Source: Bradyrhizobium sp. Y36
GTDB taxonomy: Bacteria > Pseudomonadota > Alphaproteobacteria > Rhizobiales > Xanthobacteraceae
Assembly: GCF_002531575.1 (NCBI RefSeq)
Contig: NZ_NWTI01000005.1
Span: forward strand, 186,001-250,000
Reading direction: 5' to 3'
Length of the DNA: 64,000 nucleotides
Shown here: in pieces, positions 18,592 to 29,440 of the stretch
How the letters are laid out: the number at the start of each line of letters is the position of its first letter
How positions within the stretch are numbered: position 1 is the first letter of the stretch
The notes under the pieces: generated by a model
What the model saw: only the letters and a program-made list of their open reading frames with translations
The model's database searches: none
Told to the model about the DNA's origin: nothing
Position numbers and translations under genes: made by a program

Positions 18592-20757
18592 ATGAAACGC
18601 GTCGACGCCCACGGATTGAAGATCGCCCCTGTCCTGTTTGACTTCATCGCCAAGGAAGCGGCCCCGAAAACGGGGATCGCGCCGGATGCGTTCTGGGCCG
18701 GGGTTGCTGCCATCATCAAGGACCTCGGGCCGAAGAACCGCGCGCTGCTGGCGGAGCGCGACACGCTTCAGGCCAAGATCGACGACTGGCACCGTGCCAA
18801 CAAGGGCAAGGCGTTCGACCTCAACGCCTATACCGCCTTCCTGAAGGAGATCGGCTATCTCATCCCAGAGCCGGCGACGCAGAAGGTCGAGACCGCCAAT
18901 GTGGACGAGGAAATCGGCAAGATCTGCGGTCCGCAGCTCGTCGTGCCCCTCACCAATGCGCGCTATGCGCTGAACGCTGCGAATGCGCGCTGGGGTTCGC
19001 TCTATGACGCCTTCTACGGCACCGATGCGATCCCGCATGATCCGTCCGAGGGCGGCAAGGGCTACAACAAGGCACGCGGCGACAAGGTGATCGCCAAGGC
19101 CAAGGCGTTCCTCGACGCCGCCGCGCCACTCGCGACCGGCAGCCACACCGACGTCACCGCCTATAGCGTCGTCGCCGGCCAGCTCGCGGTGAAGCTGAAG
19201 AGCGGCAACGCCACCGCGCTGAAGGACGCCGCGCAGTTCGCCGGCTTCCAGGGCGATGCGGCCGCGCCGTCCGCGGTGCTGCTCGTCAACAACGGTCTGC
19301 ATGTCGAGGTGAAGATCGACCGCAGCAGCGCGATCGGCAAGGACGATCCGGCCGGCGTCGCCGACATGATCATGGAGTCCGCGGTCTCCACCATCCTCGA
19401 CATGGAGGACTCGGTCGCCGCGGTCGATGCCGAGGACAAGGTGCTGGTCTACCGCAACACGCTCGGCCTGATGAACGGCACGCTGTCGGCCGACTTCGAG
19501 AAGGGCGGCAAGACGCTGACGCGCTCGCTCAATGCCGACCGCAGCTATAAGACTCCCGACGGCAAGGGCGAGCTCAGGCTGCACGGCCGCAGCCTGCTGC
19601 TGATGCGCAACTGCGGTCACCACATGTTCACCGACGCCGTGCTGGACGAGAAGGGCGAAGAGGTCCCCGAGGGCCTGCTCGACGCCGCCGTCTCCGGCCT
19701 GCTCGCGATCCACGACCTCAAGGGCAACTCCAAGGTCAAGAACAGCCGCACCGGATCGGCCTATATCGTCAAGCCGAAGATGCACGGCCCGGATGAGGTG
19801 TCGCTGACCTGCGAGATCTTCGACCGCGTCGAGAAAATGCTGGGCCTGGCGGAGAACACGCTCAAGGTCGGCATCATGGACGAGGAGCGGCGCACCACCG
19901 TCAACCTCAAGGCCTGCATCCAGCGCGCCTCCAAGCGCATCATGTTCATCAACACCGGCTTCCTCGACCGCACCGGCGACGAGATCCACACCTCGATGGA
20001 AGCGGGCCCGATGATCCGCAAGAACGAGATGAAGGCGCAGGCCTGGATCAAGGCCTATGAGGACTGGAACGTCGACATGGGCCTGACCTGCGGCCTGCCC
20101 GGCCACGCCCAGATCGGCAAGGGCATGTGGGCCGCGCCCGACAAGATGGCGGACATGCTCCAGCAGAAGCTTGTTCATCCGCAGGCCGGCGCCACCACGG
20201 CCTGGGTGCCCTCGCCGACCGCGGCAACGCTGCACGCGCTGCACTACCATCAGGTCAACGTGACCGCGCGCCAGCAGGAGCTGACCAAGGGCGGACCGCG
20301 CGCAAAGCTCTCGGACATCCTCACCATTCCGGTGTCGAAGTCGAACTGGGCCCCTGATGACGTCAAGCAGGAGATCGACAACAACTGCCAGGGCATCCTT
20401 GGCTACGTCGTGCGCTGGATCGACCAGGGCGTCGGCTGTTCGAAGGTGCCCGACATCCACGACGTCGGCCTGATGGAAGACCGCGCCACCTTGCGCATCT
20501 CCAGCCAGCATCTCGCCAACTGGCTGCATCAGGGCGTCATCACCGAAGCGCAGGTGATGGAATCGCTGAAGCGCATGGCGGTCGTGGTCGACAAGCAGAA
20601 TGCCGGCGATGCCATCTACAAGCCGATGGCGCCCGCCTTCGACGGCGTTGCCTTCAAGGCCGCCTGCGACCTCATCTTCAAGGGCCGCGAGCAGCCGAAC
20701 GGCTACACCGAATACATCCTCACCGCCCGCCGCCGCGAGGCCAAGGCGCTCGGCTGA
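18592..20757 (+). CDS. glcB: Malate synthase G
   Basis: The 721-residue enzyme condenses glyoxylate and acetyl-CoA to malate in the glyoxylate bypass or glycolate use. The family length and order fit isoform G. The glyoxylate/Mg-binding part contains [14 protein letters not shown] and [12 protein letters not shown], and there is a C-terminal plug domain. I choose ATG 18592 ([11 protein letters not shown]), since the 34 codons available upstream do not look like the family N-terminus. A strong terminator follows. No isocitrate lyase is in the window. Confidence 0.95.
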   Translation: MKRVDAHGLKIAPVLFDFIAKEAAPKTGIAPDAFWAGVAAIIKDLGPKNRALLAERDTLQAKIDDWHRANKGKAFDLNAYTAFLKEIGYLIPEPATQKVETANVDEEIGKICGPQLVVPLTNARYALNAANARWGSLYDAFYGTDAIPHDPSEGGKGYNKARGDKVIAKAKAFLDAAAPLATGSHTDVTAYSVVAGQLAVKLKSGNATALKDAAQFAGFQGDAAAPSAVLLVNNGLHVEVKIDRSSAIGKDDPAGVADMIMESAVSTILDMEDSVAAVDAEDKVLVYRNTLGLMNGTLSADFEKGGKTLTRSLNADRSYKTPDGKGELRLHGRSLLLMRNCGHHMFTDAVLDEKGEEVPEGLLDAAVSGLLAIHDLKGNSKVKNSRTGSAYIVKPKMHGPDEVSLTCEIFDRVEKMLGLAENTLKVGIMDEERRTTVNLKACIQRASKRIMFINTGFLDRTGDEIHTSMEAGPMIRKNEMKAQAWIKAYEDWNVDMGLTCGLPGHAQIGKGMWAAPDKMADMLQQKLVHPQAGATTAWVPSPTAATLHALHYHQVNVTARQQELTKGGPRAKLSDILTIPVSKSNWAPDDVKQEIDNNCQGILGYVVRWIDQGVGCSKVPDIHDVGLMEDRATLRISSQHLANWLHQGVITEAQVMESLKRMAVVVDKQNAGDAIYKPMAPAFDGVAFKAACDLIFKGREQPNGYTEYILTARRREAKALG

Positions 20758-20777
20758 GCTGAGGTCACGGCAATATC

Positions 20778-20805
20778 AAAAGCCCCGGCGCAAGCCGGGG
20801 CTTTT
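20778..20805 (+). terminator. Rho-independent terminator of glcB
   Basis: A perfect 12-bp stem (AAAAGCCCCGGC / GCCGGGGCTTTT) with a GCAA loop lies 20 bp after the malate synthase stop and ends in a T run. Confidence 0.9.
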
Positions 20806-20834
20806 CGTTTGGCTCATCCTGACTGAGGTACAGC

Positions 20835-20990
20835 CTAGAACACGGCGAGATATTTCAACAACGACACGATGCCGATGATGATGACGATCACGCGCGCGAT
20901 CTGCTTGGCGCGTCCGTCCATCGGCAGCATGTTGATGAGATAGAGGACGAGAATAACGACGAGAAAAGTAACGAGCACGCCCACCAGCAT
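20835..20990 (-). CDS. Small membrane protein (Thivi_2564-like)
   Basis: The 51-residue protein (MLVGVLVTFL...LAVF) has two hydrophobic helices, about residues 2-21 and 33-51. They are joined by a short charged loop, LPMDGRAKQIARV. This plan, with an LxxxINxxxPMD-type turn and a repeated I/V second helix, matches the small Thivi_2564 membrane family. A GGTCTCCAG segment precedes the ATG. It lies convergent to glcB, after its terminator. Function unknown. Confidence 0.65.
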   Translation of the reverse strand: MLVGVLVTFLVVILVLYLINMLPMDGRAKQIARVIVIIIGIVSLLKYLAVF

Positions 20991-21256
20991 CTGGAGACCC
21001 CTTCAGGCAAATTGCGATCCCTGCTCTAACGCCCGTCACCCGCCCTGGTTCCATTCAGGCAACCCATTGCAACTTCTAGTAATTCCGTATTTCTACAGGC
21101 AGCCGGGCGGCTTAAAACTTTACCCTTTTGCTCTCAGATGCAGAAACCATGCGGGTCCTGCCCCCCGAATGGCATGCGATTGCCGGCCTGCCGCGCCCAA
21201 TGTCTCGATGTTGCCGGGCGTCTTCTGACTTTGGACATGGGACTTGGGGGACTTCG

Positions 21257-23350
21257 ATGCTCAACCGCCTGACCGTATCCGTGCTGCTGAAGGCCGTGAT
21301 CGCGATCACGTCGGCCTGCGTGGTGATCGCACTCTCGCTCACCGCCTACGAGTCCTGGGATCGGTTGAGGACCGCCACCCGCATCTCCCAGATTACGGAT
21401 GCGTCCGCGGACCTGTTCAAGGCGATGCACAATCTGCGCACCGATCGTTCGACCACCAACCGGCTCCTCAACTCGACCGAGCCGATGGACGCCGAGATCG
21501 AGAAATATCTGCGCGCGATCCGCGACGCCGAGATGCCGGCGATGGCGCACGCGCTGGAGCTGCTGCCGGCGATGGACTTTCCGCAATCCGCCACGCTGGT
21601 GCCCGAGTTCGCGCGCCTCTACAAATCGGCGAGCGAACAGCAGAAGCAGTTCTGGGAGGACGTCGCCAAACCGAAGGACCAGCGTCGCGCCGGCCTGCCG
21701 AAGGCCTATATGGAGACGACGCAGGGCCTGCTCGACACGCTCGACAAGCTTTCGAACGCCCTCGCCGCCACCGTCAACCACCAGGACGCCACGATCGACC
21801 AGTTGCTGTCGATCAAGCAGAATGCCTGGCTGCTCCGCAACACCGGCGGTGAAGCCTCGCTGGTCGTTTCGACCGGGCTCAACGCCGGCCGCATCGCGCC
21901 GGAGGCCCGCCTCGCCTACACCCAATTCGTCGGCGGGACGGCCGCGACATGGAAGGCGCTGGAATTGTCGACTTCGGGCATGCAGCTGCCGCAGGCGCTG
22001 TCGTCGGCCATGGCCGCGGCCAAGACCGCCTATTTCGATCCGCAATATCTGGCCCTGCGCGATCGCCTGGTGGGCGCGCTCGCCAATGGCGAAAAGGCCG
22101 AGATGACCGCGAACCAGTGGACCCCCGTGACGGTGGGCCGCCTGTCGAGCGCGGTTACCGTCGCCGAGACGGCACTCGACGCCGCCAAGAACCATACGCT
22201 GGAGCAGCGCGGCGCCGCATTGCGCGCGCTGATCGTGCAGCTCGTGCTGCTTGCGCTTGCCGTCGGACTTGCCTCGGGCGCGATCATGCTGGTCAGCCGC
22301 CGCGTGATCCGCCCTCTCAACACGATCCGCGACGCCATGCTCAAGGTCGCGGGCGGCGACCTTGCCGTCGACAGCGGCTATCTCGATCGCCAGGATGAGA
22401 TCGGCGCGCTTGCCGGCGCGCTGGAAACCTTCAAGCAGCAGGCCTCCGACAAGCTCAGGATCGAACAGCAGGAGCGCGAGCGCAATGCCGGCGCGGTCGC
22501 GCGCCAGCGCGCCGTCGAAGCCTATGTCGGCGAGTTCGAGGGCGTCGTGCGCAAGACGCTGGGCGAATTGGGCGAGGCCTCCGGCGAGATGCGCAAGACC
22601 TCCGGTGAGCTCTCCGCCGTGTCGCGCCAGACCAACGACCGCGTGCAGGTCGCCGGGAAGGCGTCCAACGACGCCTCGATGAGCGTCGACAGCGTGGCCG
22701 CAGCCGCCGAGGAGCTCTCGGCCTCGATCAACGACATCAGCCAGCAGGCGGCCCATGCCGCGGGCATCGCGGGCCGCGCCGTCAACCAGGCGCGCGAGAC
22801 CGACGGCACCGTGCAGGGGCTGGCGAAGTCGGCGGGCCGCATCGGCGAGGTCGTCGGCCTTATCAATACCATCGCGGCACAGACCAACCTGCTCGCGCTC
22901 AACGCCACCATCGAGGCCGCGCGCGCCGGCGAAGCCGGCCGCGGCTTTGCCGTGGTCGCCTCCGAGGTGAAATCGCTGGCAAGCCAGACGGCGAAGGCGA
23001 CCGAGGAGATCTCCGAGCAGATCGCCGACATCCAGAAGGTCGCCGGCGATGCCATCAACGCAATCCAGACCATCGGCGGCATCATCGGCGAAGTGAACGA
23101 GGTGGCCACCGCAATTGCCGCCGCCGTGCAGGAGCAGGGCGCGGCGACCCAGGAGATCACCCGCAGCACCCAATATGCGGCTCAGGGCACCAAGAACGTG
23201 TCGGACAATATTACCGGCGTCAAAGCCGACGCGGATGCCGCCGCAGCAGCAGCCGAGAATGTGAGGCAGGCTTCCGAAATGCTGGAAACCCAGAGCCGCC
23301 AACTCGGCCACGAGGTCAGCGACTTCCTCGGCAAGATCCGCGCAGCGTAA
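21257..23350 (+). CDS. Methyl-accepting chemotaxis protein (copy 1)
   Basis: The 697-residue chemoreceptor has TM1 at about 9-31, a large periplasmic helical sensor of about 290 residues, TM2 near 325-347 and HAMP near 348-400 ([20 protein letters not shown]). The cytoplasmic signalling domain has the hairpin [20 protein letters not shown] at about 570-590. There is no C-terminal CheR/CheB-docking pentapeptide. The ligand is unknown; no named sensor family is recognised. I start it at ATG 21257 (MLNRLTVS), the same N-terminus as the next gene. It is paralogous to, and exactly as long as, the neighbour at 23753. Confidence 0.92.
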   Translation: MLNRLTVSVLLKAVIAITSACVVIALSLTAYESWDRLRTATRISQITDASADLFKAMHNLRTDRSTTNRLLNSTEPMDAEIEKYLRAIRDAEMPAMAHALELLPAMDFPQSATLVPEFARLYKSASEQQKQFWEDVAKPKDQRRAGLPKAYMETTQGLLDTLDKLSNALAATVNHQDATIDQLLSIKQNAWLLRNTGGEASLVVSTGLNAGRIAPEARLAYTQFVGGTAATWKALELSTSGMQLPQALSSAMAAAKTAYFDPQYLALRDRLVGALANGEKAEMTANQWTPVTVGRLSSAVTVAETALDAAKNHTLEQRGAALRALIVQLVLLALAVGLASGAIMLVSRRVIRPLNTIRDAMLKVAGGDLAVDSGYLDRQDEIGALAGALETFKQQASDKLRIEQQERERNAGAVARQRAVEAYVGEFEGVVRKTLGELGEASGEMRKTSGELSAVSRQTNDRVQVAGKASNDASMSVDSVAAAAEELSASINDISQQAAHAAGIAGRAVNQARETDGTVQGLAKSAGRIGEVVGLINTIAAQTNLLALNATIEAARAGEAGRGFAVVASEVKSLASQTAKATEEISEQIADIQKVAGDAINAIQTIGGIIGEVNEVATAIAAAVQEQGAATQEITRSTQYAAQGTKNVSDNITGVKADADAAAAAAENVRQASEMLETQSRQLGHEVSDFLGKIRAA

Positions 23351-23752
23351 GGAGGCAGGTTAGGTCGGAAGCCGCCTCTCCACCTCCGGTGTCATCCCCG
23401 CGAACGCGGGGATCCATAACCACAGGGAGTGGTGCGAGGCGAACTGGTAACTCCGAGCCTTCGCCAAACATCTCCCTGTGGCCATGGATCCCGGATCTGC
23501 GCGCGCTTGCGGCGCGCTTGTCCGGGACGACAGCAGCGATTGAGGCATCGGCGTTGACTCTGCCACGACTGCGCAATCCCCCGTAATTTTACGGCGGGAA
23601 CACTGCCTAAGTCTTTACTCTTTTCGGGCCAAATGCGTCTCACGCGCGCGCCACAGGCGGGCGTGTCTGCTGCGTGCATCCCCTGGTCTTTCGAAGTTCG
23701 TGGGCTGCCGTTCAGGGCCACGAACTCGAACTGCGTAATCTTGGGGTCTCCG
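23351..23752. other. Intergenic region between the two chemoreceptors
   Basis: These 402 bases contain the first copy of the 139-bp repeat (23391-23529). After it comes a leader upstream of the second receptor with a short T-rich block (TCTTTACTCTTTTC near 23610) that resembles the block before the first receptor (ACTTTACCCTTTTGC near 21115), perhaps shared promoter sequence. No gene is seen. Confidence 0.45.
23391..23529. repeat. 139-bp dispersed repeat, copy A
   Basis: It begins with the hairpin ATCCCCGCGAACGCGGGGAT, runs through CATAACCACAGGGAGTGGT and ends GCGCGCTTGTCCGGGACG. A second copy with the same order of blocks lies at 25886-26023. Each sits about 40 bp after a chemoreceptor gene. 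Confidence 0.75.
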
Positions 23753-25846
23753 ATGCTCAACCGCCTGACCGTATCCACGCTGCTGAAGGCGGTGATCCTC
23801 TCCACCGCACTCGTCGTCGTCATCGGCTTCTCGATCAACGCATGGAGTTCATGGGGCAGGCTTCAGCAGGCCAACCGGATCGTCGCGGTTTTAGCCGCCT
23901 CCACTGAAGTGTTCAAGGCAATGGCCAACATCCGGGCCGACCGCTCGACCAGCAATCGCCAGCTCACCTCCGACGTCGCGATGGACAAGGACATCGAGAA
24001 GTACATCCGCGAGATTCGCGGCGCCTTGATGCCGGCGCTGGCCAATACGCTCGAGATCCTGCCCACGACCGATATCGCCCAGCGCGAGGCGTTCATCGCT
24101 GAACTTGGCACGCTGAACAAGACGCTGCTGGCCGCACAGGCCGAGTTCTGGACCGAGGTCGTCAAGCCCAGGGCCGATCGCCGCGCAGGCCTCGCCAAGG
24201 AATATGTCGCGACCGAAGACGCGCTGATGGCGCAGCTCGAAAAGCTCTCGGGCGGGCTCGCCGCCAGCGTCAACCACCAGGACGCGACCATCGACCAGCT
24301 CCTGACCATCAAGCAGATGGCCTGGCTGCTTCGCAACACCGCCGGTGAGTCCTCGCAGATCGTCGGCAACGCCATCAACGCCGGCAAGATCGCGCCCGAG
24401 GTGCAGCTCGCCTATACCAAATTCGTCGGCGGCACCGACGCCGCCTGGACCTCGATCGAACTGGCCGCCTCCGGCATGCAATTGCCGCCGGCACTGGCGG
24501 CGGCGATGACCGAGACCAAGTCGACCTATTTCGATCCGCAATACGCCGCCACGCGCGACGGCGTCATCACGACGGTCGCCAAGGGCGAGAAGCCTTCGAT
24601 GACCGCCAACCAGTGGAGCCCCTACTCGGTGCCCCGCATGATGACCGCGGTGAGGCTGGCCGACGCCGCCCTGCAGGCCGCCAAGGACCACTCCGCCGCG
24701 CAGCGGGCGGCCGCCGTGCAATCGTTGATCGTCAATACCGCTTTGCTCATCGCCGCGATCGTCCTGACCGGCGCCGCCATGCTGGCGGTCAGCCGCCGCG
24801 TGATCACGCCGCTGCACCGGATTCGCGACGCCATGCTCAAGGTTGCCGGCGGCGACCTTGCCGTCGACAGCGGTTATCTCAACCGTCACGACGAGATCGG
24901 CTCGCTCGCCGGCGCGCTCGAAACCTTCAAGCAGCAGGCCATCGACAAGCTCAAGATCGAAGAGCAGGAGCGCCAGCGCAATGCCGGCGCGGCCGCGCGC
25001 CAGCGCGCGATGGAAGCCTATGTCGGCGAGTTCGAAGGCGTGGTGCGCAAGTCGCTCGGCGAGCTGAGCGAGGCCTCCGGCGAAATGCGCAAGACCTCGG
25101 GCGATCTGTCCGCCGTGTCGCGCCAGACCAATGAACGTGTCGAGATCGCCGGCAGGGCGTCGCACGAGGCTTCGACGAGCGTCGACAGCGTCGCGGCTGC
25201 CGCCGAGGAGCTCTCGGCCTCGATCAACGACATCAGCCAGCAGGCTGCCCACGCCGCAGGCATCGCCAGCCGCGCCGTCAATCAGGCGCGCGAGACCGAC
25301 GGCACCGTGCAGGGGCTTGCGCAGTCGGCGGGACGCATCGGCGAAGTCGTCGGGCTGATCAACACCATCGCGGCACAGACCAACCTGTTGGCCTTGAACG
25401 CCACGATCGAGGCCGCACGCGCCGGCGAGGCCGGACGCGGCTTTGCCGTCGTCGCCTCCGAGGTGAAGTCATTGGCGAGCCAGACCGCCAAGGCGACCGA
25501 GGAGATCTCCGAGCAGATCGCCGACATCCAGAAAGTCGCCGGCGATGCCATCAACGCCATCCAGGCGATCGGCGGCATCATCGGCGAGGTCAACGAGGTC
25601 GCCACCGCGATTGCCGCCGCCGTGCAGGAACAGGGCGCGGCGACCCAGGAGATCACCCGCAGCACGCAATATGCGGCCCAGGGTACCAAGAACGTCTCGG
25701 ACAACATCACCGGCGTAAAGGCCGACGCCGACACCGCCGCAGGTGCTGCGGAGAACGTCAAGCAGGCGTCCGAGACGCTGGAAACCCAGAGCCGCCAGCT
25801 CGGCCATCAGGTCAGCGACTTCCTGGGCAAGATCCGCGCGGCGTAA
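23753..25846 (+). CDS. Methyl-accepting chemotaxis protein (copy 2)
   Basis: This 697-residue paralogue of the preceding receptor has the same architecture: TM1, large helical periplasmic sensor, TM2 near 325-347, HAMP and signalling domain. The N-terminus [15 protein letters not shown] and the whole cytoplasmic half from about residue 350 are nearly identical to copy 1. The periplasmic domain is clearly homologous but much more divergent, as expected if the two sense different ligands. The start at ATG 23753 is fixed by this match. No che genes are nearby. Confidence 0.92.
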   Translation: MLNRLTVSTLLKAVILSTALVVVIGFSINAWSSWGRLQQANRIVAVLAASTEVFKAMANIRADRSTSNRQLTSDVAMDKDIEKYIREIRGALMPALANTLEILPTTDIAQREAFIAELGTLNKTLLAAQAEFWTEVVKPRADRRAGLAKEYVATEDALMAQLEKLSGGLAASVNHQDATIDQLLTIKQMAWLLRNTAGESSQIVGNAINAGKIAPEVQLAYTKFVGGTDAAWTSIELAASGMQLPPALAAAMTETKSTYFDPQYAATRDGVITTVAKGEKPSMTANQWSPYSVPRMMTAVRLADAALQAAKDHSAAQRAAAVQSLIVNTALLIAAIVLTGAAMLAVSRRVITPLHRIRDAMLKVAGGDLAVDSGYLNRHDEIGSLAGALETFKQQAIDKLKIEEQERQRNAGAAARQRAMEAYVGEFEGVVRKSLGELSEASGEMRKTSGDLSAVSRQTNERVEIAGRASHEASTSVDSVAAAAEELSASINDISQQAAHAAGIASRAVNQARETDGTVQGLAQSAGRIGEVVGLINTIAAQTNLLALNATIEAARAGEAGRGFAVVASEVKSLASQTAKATEEISEQIADIQKVAGDAINAIQAIGGIIGEVNEVATAIAAAVQEQGAATQEITRSTQYAAQGTKNVSDNITGVKADADTAAGAAENVKQASETLETQSRQLGHQVSDFLGKIRAA

Positions 25847-25885
25847 GGCTGCGGTTAGGTGCCAAATCGCGCCGCAATCTCCCAT

Positions 25886-26023
25886 GTCATCCCCGCGAAC
25901 GCGGGGATCCATAACCACAGGGAGTGGTTTGGCGCGAGCCGGTCACTTCGAGTCTTCGCCAAATACCAGCCTGTGGTGATGGGTCCCGGATCTACGCGCG
26001 CTTTGGCGCGCTTGTCCGGGACG
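25886..26023. repeat. Dispersed repeat, copy B
   Basis: Second copy of the element at 23391-23529, including the same ATCCCCGCGAACGCGGGGAT hairpin, the CATAACCACAGGGAGTGGT block and the TTGTCCGGGACG end. The middle (about 25930-25965) differs from copy A. Confidence 0.75.
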
Positions 26024-26112
26024 GCGAGATTGAGGCAAGAGCATCTCCTCACACGAGATGCCGTCTTGGCTTCCCCGGGACGACAGCGGATGAGGGACGA
26101 AAGCTCTCCGCC

Positions 26113-26766
26113 CTACTCCTTCGCCACCACCGGCACCTGGCGGAATTTGGCGCGCACCGAGTCCGGCAGCGGCGAGAAATTCATCGCGACACCGCGGCGG
26201 TCGTTGGCATTGCGGTTGGCGACGACGAGGCCGTCGGCGCTGGCGACGATGTCACCCCTGCGCAGGGTGGGATCGTCCTCGACCTTGACCTGAGCAAGCC
26301 CGACCGGATCCTTGCCGTTGCAGGTGCACCCCGCGACAATCTCATTACGATAGCGATACGCGTTGGGCAATTCGGAATAGGATTTTCCCTTGTCCGAGGT
26401 GGCGTCGTCGATGTTGCCGCCATAGACCAGCGAGGTCTCCGAGGTCGGGCAGAAGCTCTTGCAGGATTGCGCCTTGCTTTCCGCATCATTGCCTTGCGCC
26501 GGGAAGTAGCGGCCATCGCAGCCGCGCACGCAATAGGCGGTGCCGCCGCCATAGGAGGCCCGCTGGCGCGGCGCGTCGTATCGCGGCATGTCGTCATTGG
26601 GGAACGGCACCCGGATCTCCGGCGGCGGCCGCATCCGGAAACCGCCGAACAGCGCCGAGAAGAAATCCTCCGCATGCGCCGACGGTGCCAGCGCCAGACC
26701 GGAGACGGTCACGCCGAGCATTGCCGCCGTACCCAATGCCAGTTTACCGATCGAGCGTTTCCTCAT
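26113..26766 (-). CDS. DUF2865 secreted protein
   Basis: A 217-residue protein with a signal peptide (residues 1-32, ending PSAHA). Its Cys-rich DUF2865 core contains YCVRGCDGRYFP, AQSCKSFCPT and CTCNGKDPVGLA, six or more Cys that could form disulfides in the periplasm. This family is common in Bradyrhizobium and has no known role. It is 17 bp downstream of an L,D-transpeptidase gene on the same strand, so the two may be cotranscribed and share an envelope role. Confidence 0.85.
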   Translation of the reverse strand: MRKRSIGKLALGTAAMLGVTVSGLALAPSAHAEDFFSALFGGFRMRPPPEIRVPFPNDDMPRYDAPRQRASYGGGTAYCVRGCDGRYFPAQGNDAESKAQSCKSFCPTSETSLVYGGNIDDATSDKGKSYSELPNAYRYRNEIVAGCTCNGKDPVGLAQVKVEDDPTLRRGDIVASADGLVVANRNANDRRGVAMNFSPLPDSVRAKFRQVPVVAKE

Positions 26767-26782
26767 GTGACCTCACAGAACT

Positions 26783-27577
26783 CTAGTTCACGGCCGACGG
26801 CGCCGAGATATTCAGCGCCTGCCGGCCCGAGGGCAGCGTCGTCACGACCGGACGCTTGCGCGCGGGGTCGCCGCCCTTGGCCATCAGCGGCGCATTCTTC
26901 GGCAGCACCACGACCTTGGCACCGACATTGACGCGGCCGAACAGGTCGGTGACGTCCTCATTGGTCATGCGGATGCATCCCGAAGAGACGAACTTTCCGA
27001 TCGTGGAGGGATCATTGGTGCCGTGGATGCGGTATTCGCTGGAGCCGAGATACATCGCACGTGCGCCGAGCGGGTTGCCCGGGCCGCCGGCGACGAAGCG
27101 CGGCAGATAGGGCTGGCGCGCGATCATTTCTGCCGGCGGATGCCAGTCCGGCCATTCCGCCTTGCGGCTGACGCTCTGCACGCCGGACCAGGTGAAGCCT
27201 TCGCGACCGACGCCGACGCCGTAGCGAATGGCGCGGCCGTTGCCGAGCACGTAATAGAGATAGGTGTTGTTGGTGTCGATCACGATGGTGCCGGCCGGCT
27301 CGCTGCGATCGAAGCCGACGATCTGCTTGCGCAGACGATCGGGCAGCTGCGCGTCCTCATCGGCCGCCTGCGGCGCTTCGTTGACCGTGCCTTGCGAATA
27401 CGACTGGTCCTGCGAATACGACTGGACCTGCGGATAGCCCTGCGGCTGCATCGGCGCGTAGCCGAAGGTCTGCGCGCTGGCACCGCCGAACGGCACTGCG
27501 AGCAGAGCGGTCGCAAAAGCGAATGCGGTGACGGCGCGCGGCGAGAAGCTGCGACGGACTGCAGAGAACTTTGTCAT
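26783..27577 (-). CDS. L,D-transpeptidase (YkuD domain)
   Basis: A 264-residue exported protein with a signal peptide (cleavage near residue 36) and a short Gln/Tyr-rich repeat linker (QSYSQDQSYSQG). The YkuD catalytic domain shows HGTNDPSTIG and the active-site SSGCIRM, with Cys near 201. L,D-transpeptidases cross-link peptidoglycan or attach lipoproteins to it. Its start lies within about 210 bp of the divergent AI-2E family gene. The direct repeat in the linker is short and may vary in copy number. Confidence 0.9.
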   Translation of the reverse strand: MTKFSAVRRSFSPRAVTAFAFATALLAVPFGGASAQTFGYAPMQPQGYPQVQSYSQDQSYSQGTVNEAPQAADEDAQLPDRLRKQIVGFDRSEPAGTIVIDTNNTYLYYVLGNGRAIRYGVGVGREGFTWSGVQSVSRKAEWPDWHPPAEMIARQPYLPRFVAGGPGNPLGARAMYLGSSEYRIHGTNDPSTIGKFVSSGCIRMTNEDVTDLFGRVNVGAKVVVLPKNAPLMAKGGDPARKRPVVTTLPSGRQALNISAPSAVN

Positions 27578-27785
27578 GTGCTGCCCCGTGAGATGCGTGC
27601 ATCAGGGTGATGCGCTGCCCAGTGAACGCCGCAAGGGCGACCCAAGTTCCGGCGCAGCGCGCGGCAACCTGGTCACAGTCAAGCGAGCAGTTGTTCACGA
27701 AGCCGCGATGGAACCGACAGGCGGCTCGCGCATTATATCCGTGGTCAACGGGCGCGGCGCGAGGCTTCCGTGCGGGAGAGAAATT

Positions 27786-28898
27786 GTGCGCGTCCTTCCC
27801 AGTGATCGTCCGATGCCCGGCCGCAACGACGGCGACCCGCTTCCCGACAGCCATGCCGAGCTGCCGCCGGTGATCCGCCGGACTGAATTCGTCGCCTTCG
27901 CCCTGGCCGGCCTCTTGCTGATCGCCATCGCCACCGTGCTCTATGTCGGCAAGGCGTTCTTCCTGCCGGTGGTGATGGCTTTCGTCACCGGCACCATGCT
28001 GGCGCCCGCCGCGAGCTTCTTCGAGCGGCGGAAGGTCCCTCGCAGCCTCGCCGCCAGCCTGATCGTGATCGCGGTGACCGCGGTGGTCGCCTTCGTCGTC
28101 GCGCTGATCGCCGCGCCGGTGATGGAATGGAGCACGCGCCTGCCGGAACTCGGCGCGCAATTGAAGGACAAGCTGCACGTCTTGGACCGGCCGCTTTCGC
28201 TGTGGCGGGAGCTGCAATCCATGCTCGGCGGTTCGGAAGGGTTGCCGAACTTCCAGATGCCCAAGGTCGAGTGGGTGCAGCCGACCTTGGAATTCCTGTC
28301 ACCGACCTTTACCGAATTCCTGCTGTTCTTCGTCACCCTCATCCTGTTCATCGCCAGCTGGCGTGACCTGCGGCGCGCCATGATCATGACCTTCAGCGAT
28401 CATGATGCGCGGCTTCGCACGCTCCGGATTCTCAACGAGATCGAGGTGCATCTCGGCAACTATCTCCTGACTGTGACGCTCATCAATATCGGCGTTGGTG
28501 TCGGCACCGGTCTGATCTGCGCGCTCACCGGCATGCCCAATCCGGCCGGGCTCGGCGCCCTCGCAGCGACGCTCAACTTCATTCCGATCATCGGGCCCGT
28601 CGCGATGTTCGTGGTGCTCGTCGTGGTCGGCCTGGTGGCCTTTCCGACCATCAGCGGCGGCCTGATGGCGGCACTCGCTTTCGGCGGCCTCACCTTTCTG
28701 GAAGGACACTTCATCACCCCGACCATCATCGGCAGGCGGCTGGCGTTGAATGCACTCGCGGTCCTGCTCGCGCTGGCGTTCTGGACCTGGATGTGGGGCC
28801 CGATGGGCGCGTTTCTGTCGTCGCCGCTCCTGATCGTGGCTCTCATTCTCAAGGAGCATTTGCTGCCGGCGGATTCGCCGCAGCTTCCGCAGGGCTGA
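27786..28898 (+). CDS. AI-2E family transporter (PerM/YdiK-like permease)
   Basis: A 370-residue polytopic inner-membrane protein with about eight hydrophobic segments and the family's C-terminal pattern (IPIIGPVAMFVV, GHFITPTIIGRRLALN). I select the GTG at 27786 because GGGAGAG lies five bases before it. ATG 27708 and ATG 27813 are in frame but have poorer ribosome sites. Members move varied substrates (autoinducer-2, sodium/proton exchange, unknown solutes); the substrate here is not known. Confidence 0.85.
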   Translation: MRVLPSDRPMPGRNDGDPLPDSHAELPPVIRRTEFVAFALAGLLLIAIATVLYVGKAFFLPVVMAFVTGTMLAPAASFFERRKVPRSLAASLIVIAVTAVVAFVVALIAAPVMEWSTRLPELGAQLKDKLHVLDRPLSLWRELQSMLGGSEGLPNFQMPKVEWVQPTLEFLSPTFTEFLLFFVTLILFIASWRDLRRAMIMTFSDHDARLRTLRILNEIEVHLGNYLLTVTLINIGVGVGTGLICALTGMPNPAGLGALAATLNFIPIIGPVAMFVVLVVVGLVAFPTISGGLMAALAFGGLTFLEGHFITPTIIGRRLALNALAVLLALAFWTWMWGPMGAFLSSPLLIVALILKEHLLPADSPQLPQG

Positions 28899-28976
28899 CC
28901 GGTTTCCGCAAACGGAACTTCCCCGGTGACGAAACGTTTTCCGGTTATCTCAGCCGTCCACAGTTCGGAGCTCCCG

Positions 28977-29348
28977 ATGTCCACGACCAGTGCCGAAGCC
29001 GGGATGAAGGACTGGACTGACAAAGCCACCAGAGAACGCCTCGAGAAGGATGTAGCAGCCGTGAAAAGCGATATCGCCGCCCTCACCGACCAGATCACCG
29101 ACGCGATCAACACTTTTGCCAACTCGACCAGCAAGCAGGCCCGCCGCGGCTACCGCCAGGCGCGCGAGAACATGGATACCGCGATCGACGACGTGTCGGA
29201 GCGGGGCAGCGCGATGATGGATGCGGCCCAAGAGGCTTACGGATCGATCGAGGAGACGCTCGAAGACGCGATCACGCAGCGGCCGCTCGCGACCGTCGGC
29301 CTCGCGCTCGGGATCGGATTCCTGATCGGTGCCGCCTGGCGCCGTTAG
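28977..29348 (+). CDS. DUF883/ElaB-YqjD-like membrane-anchored protein
   Basis: A 123-residue protein. It has a long charged helical part (about residues 15-100) with Lys/Glu/Asp-rich heptads, then a short C-terminal membrane segment (LATVGLALGIGFLIGAAW). This is the layout of ElaB/YqjD proteins, which are stress-related, C-tail-anchored and in some cases ribosome-binding. The start ATG 28977 follows CGGAG. The downstream gene encodes a two-segment membrane protein and is probably in the same operon. Confidence 0.75.
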   Translation: MSTTSAEAGMKDWTDKATRERLEKDVAAVKSDIAALTDQITDAINTFANSTSKQARRGYRQARENMDTAIDDVSERGSAMMDAAQEAYGSIEETLEDAITQRPLATVGLALGIGFLIGAAWRR

Positions 29349-29440
29349 GACGCGCGAATTGAGATTGACGCGGCGGCGCTGCTGCGCCGCCGATGCCGGC
29401 TGGTCACGATACGGCTTGTGGGGATCTGAGGAGCAAGGCC

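Noticed and set aside
18496..20529. Long minus-strand open frame opposite malate synthase
   Set aside because: High G+C antisense shadow; His/Ala/Val/Asp-rich composition and no family match, while the plus strand is a clear GlcB.
21134..23311. 725-codon antisense frame opposite the first chemoreceptor
   Set aside because: Composition typical of antisense shadows in G+C-rich genes; the plus strand encodes a complete receptor.
23391..26023. CRISPR array
   Set aside because: Only two copies of a 139-bp element 2.5 kb apart; no short regular repeats with spacers and no cas genes.
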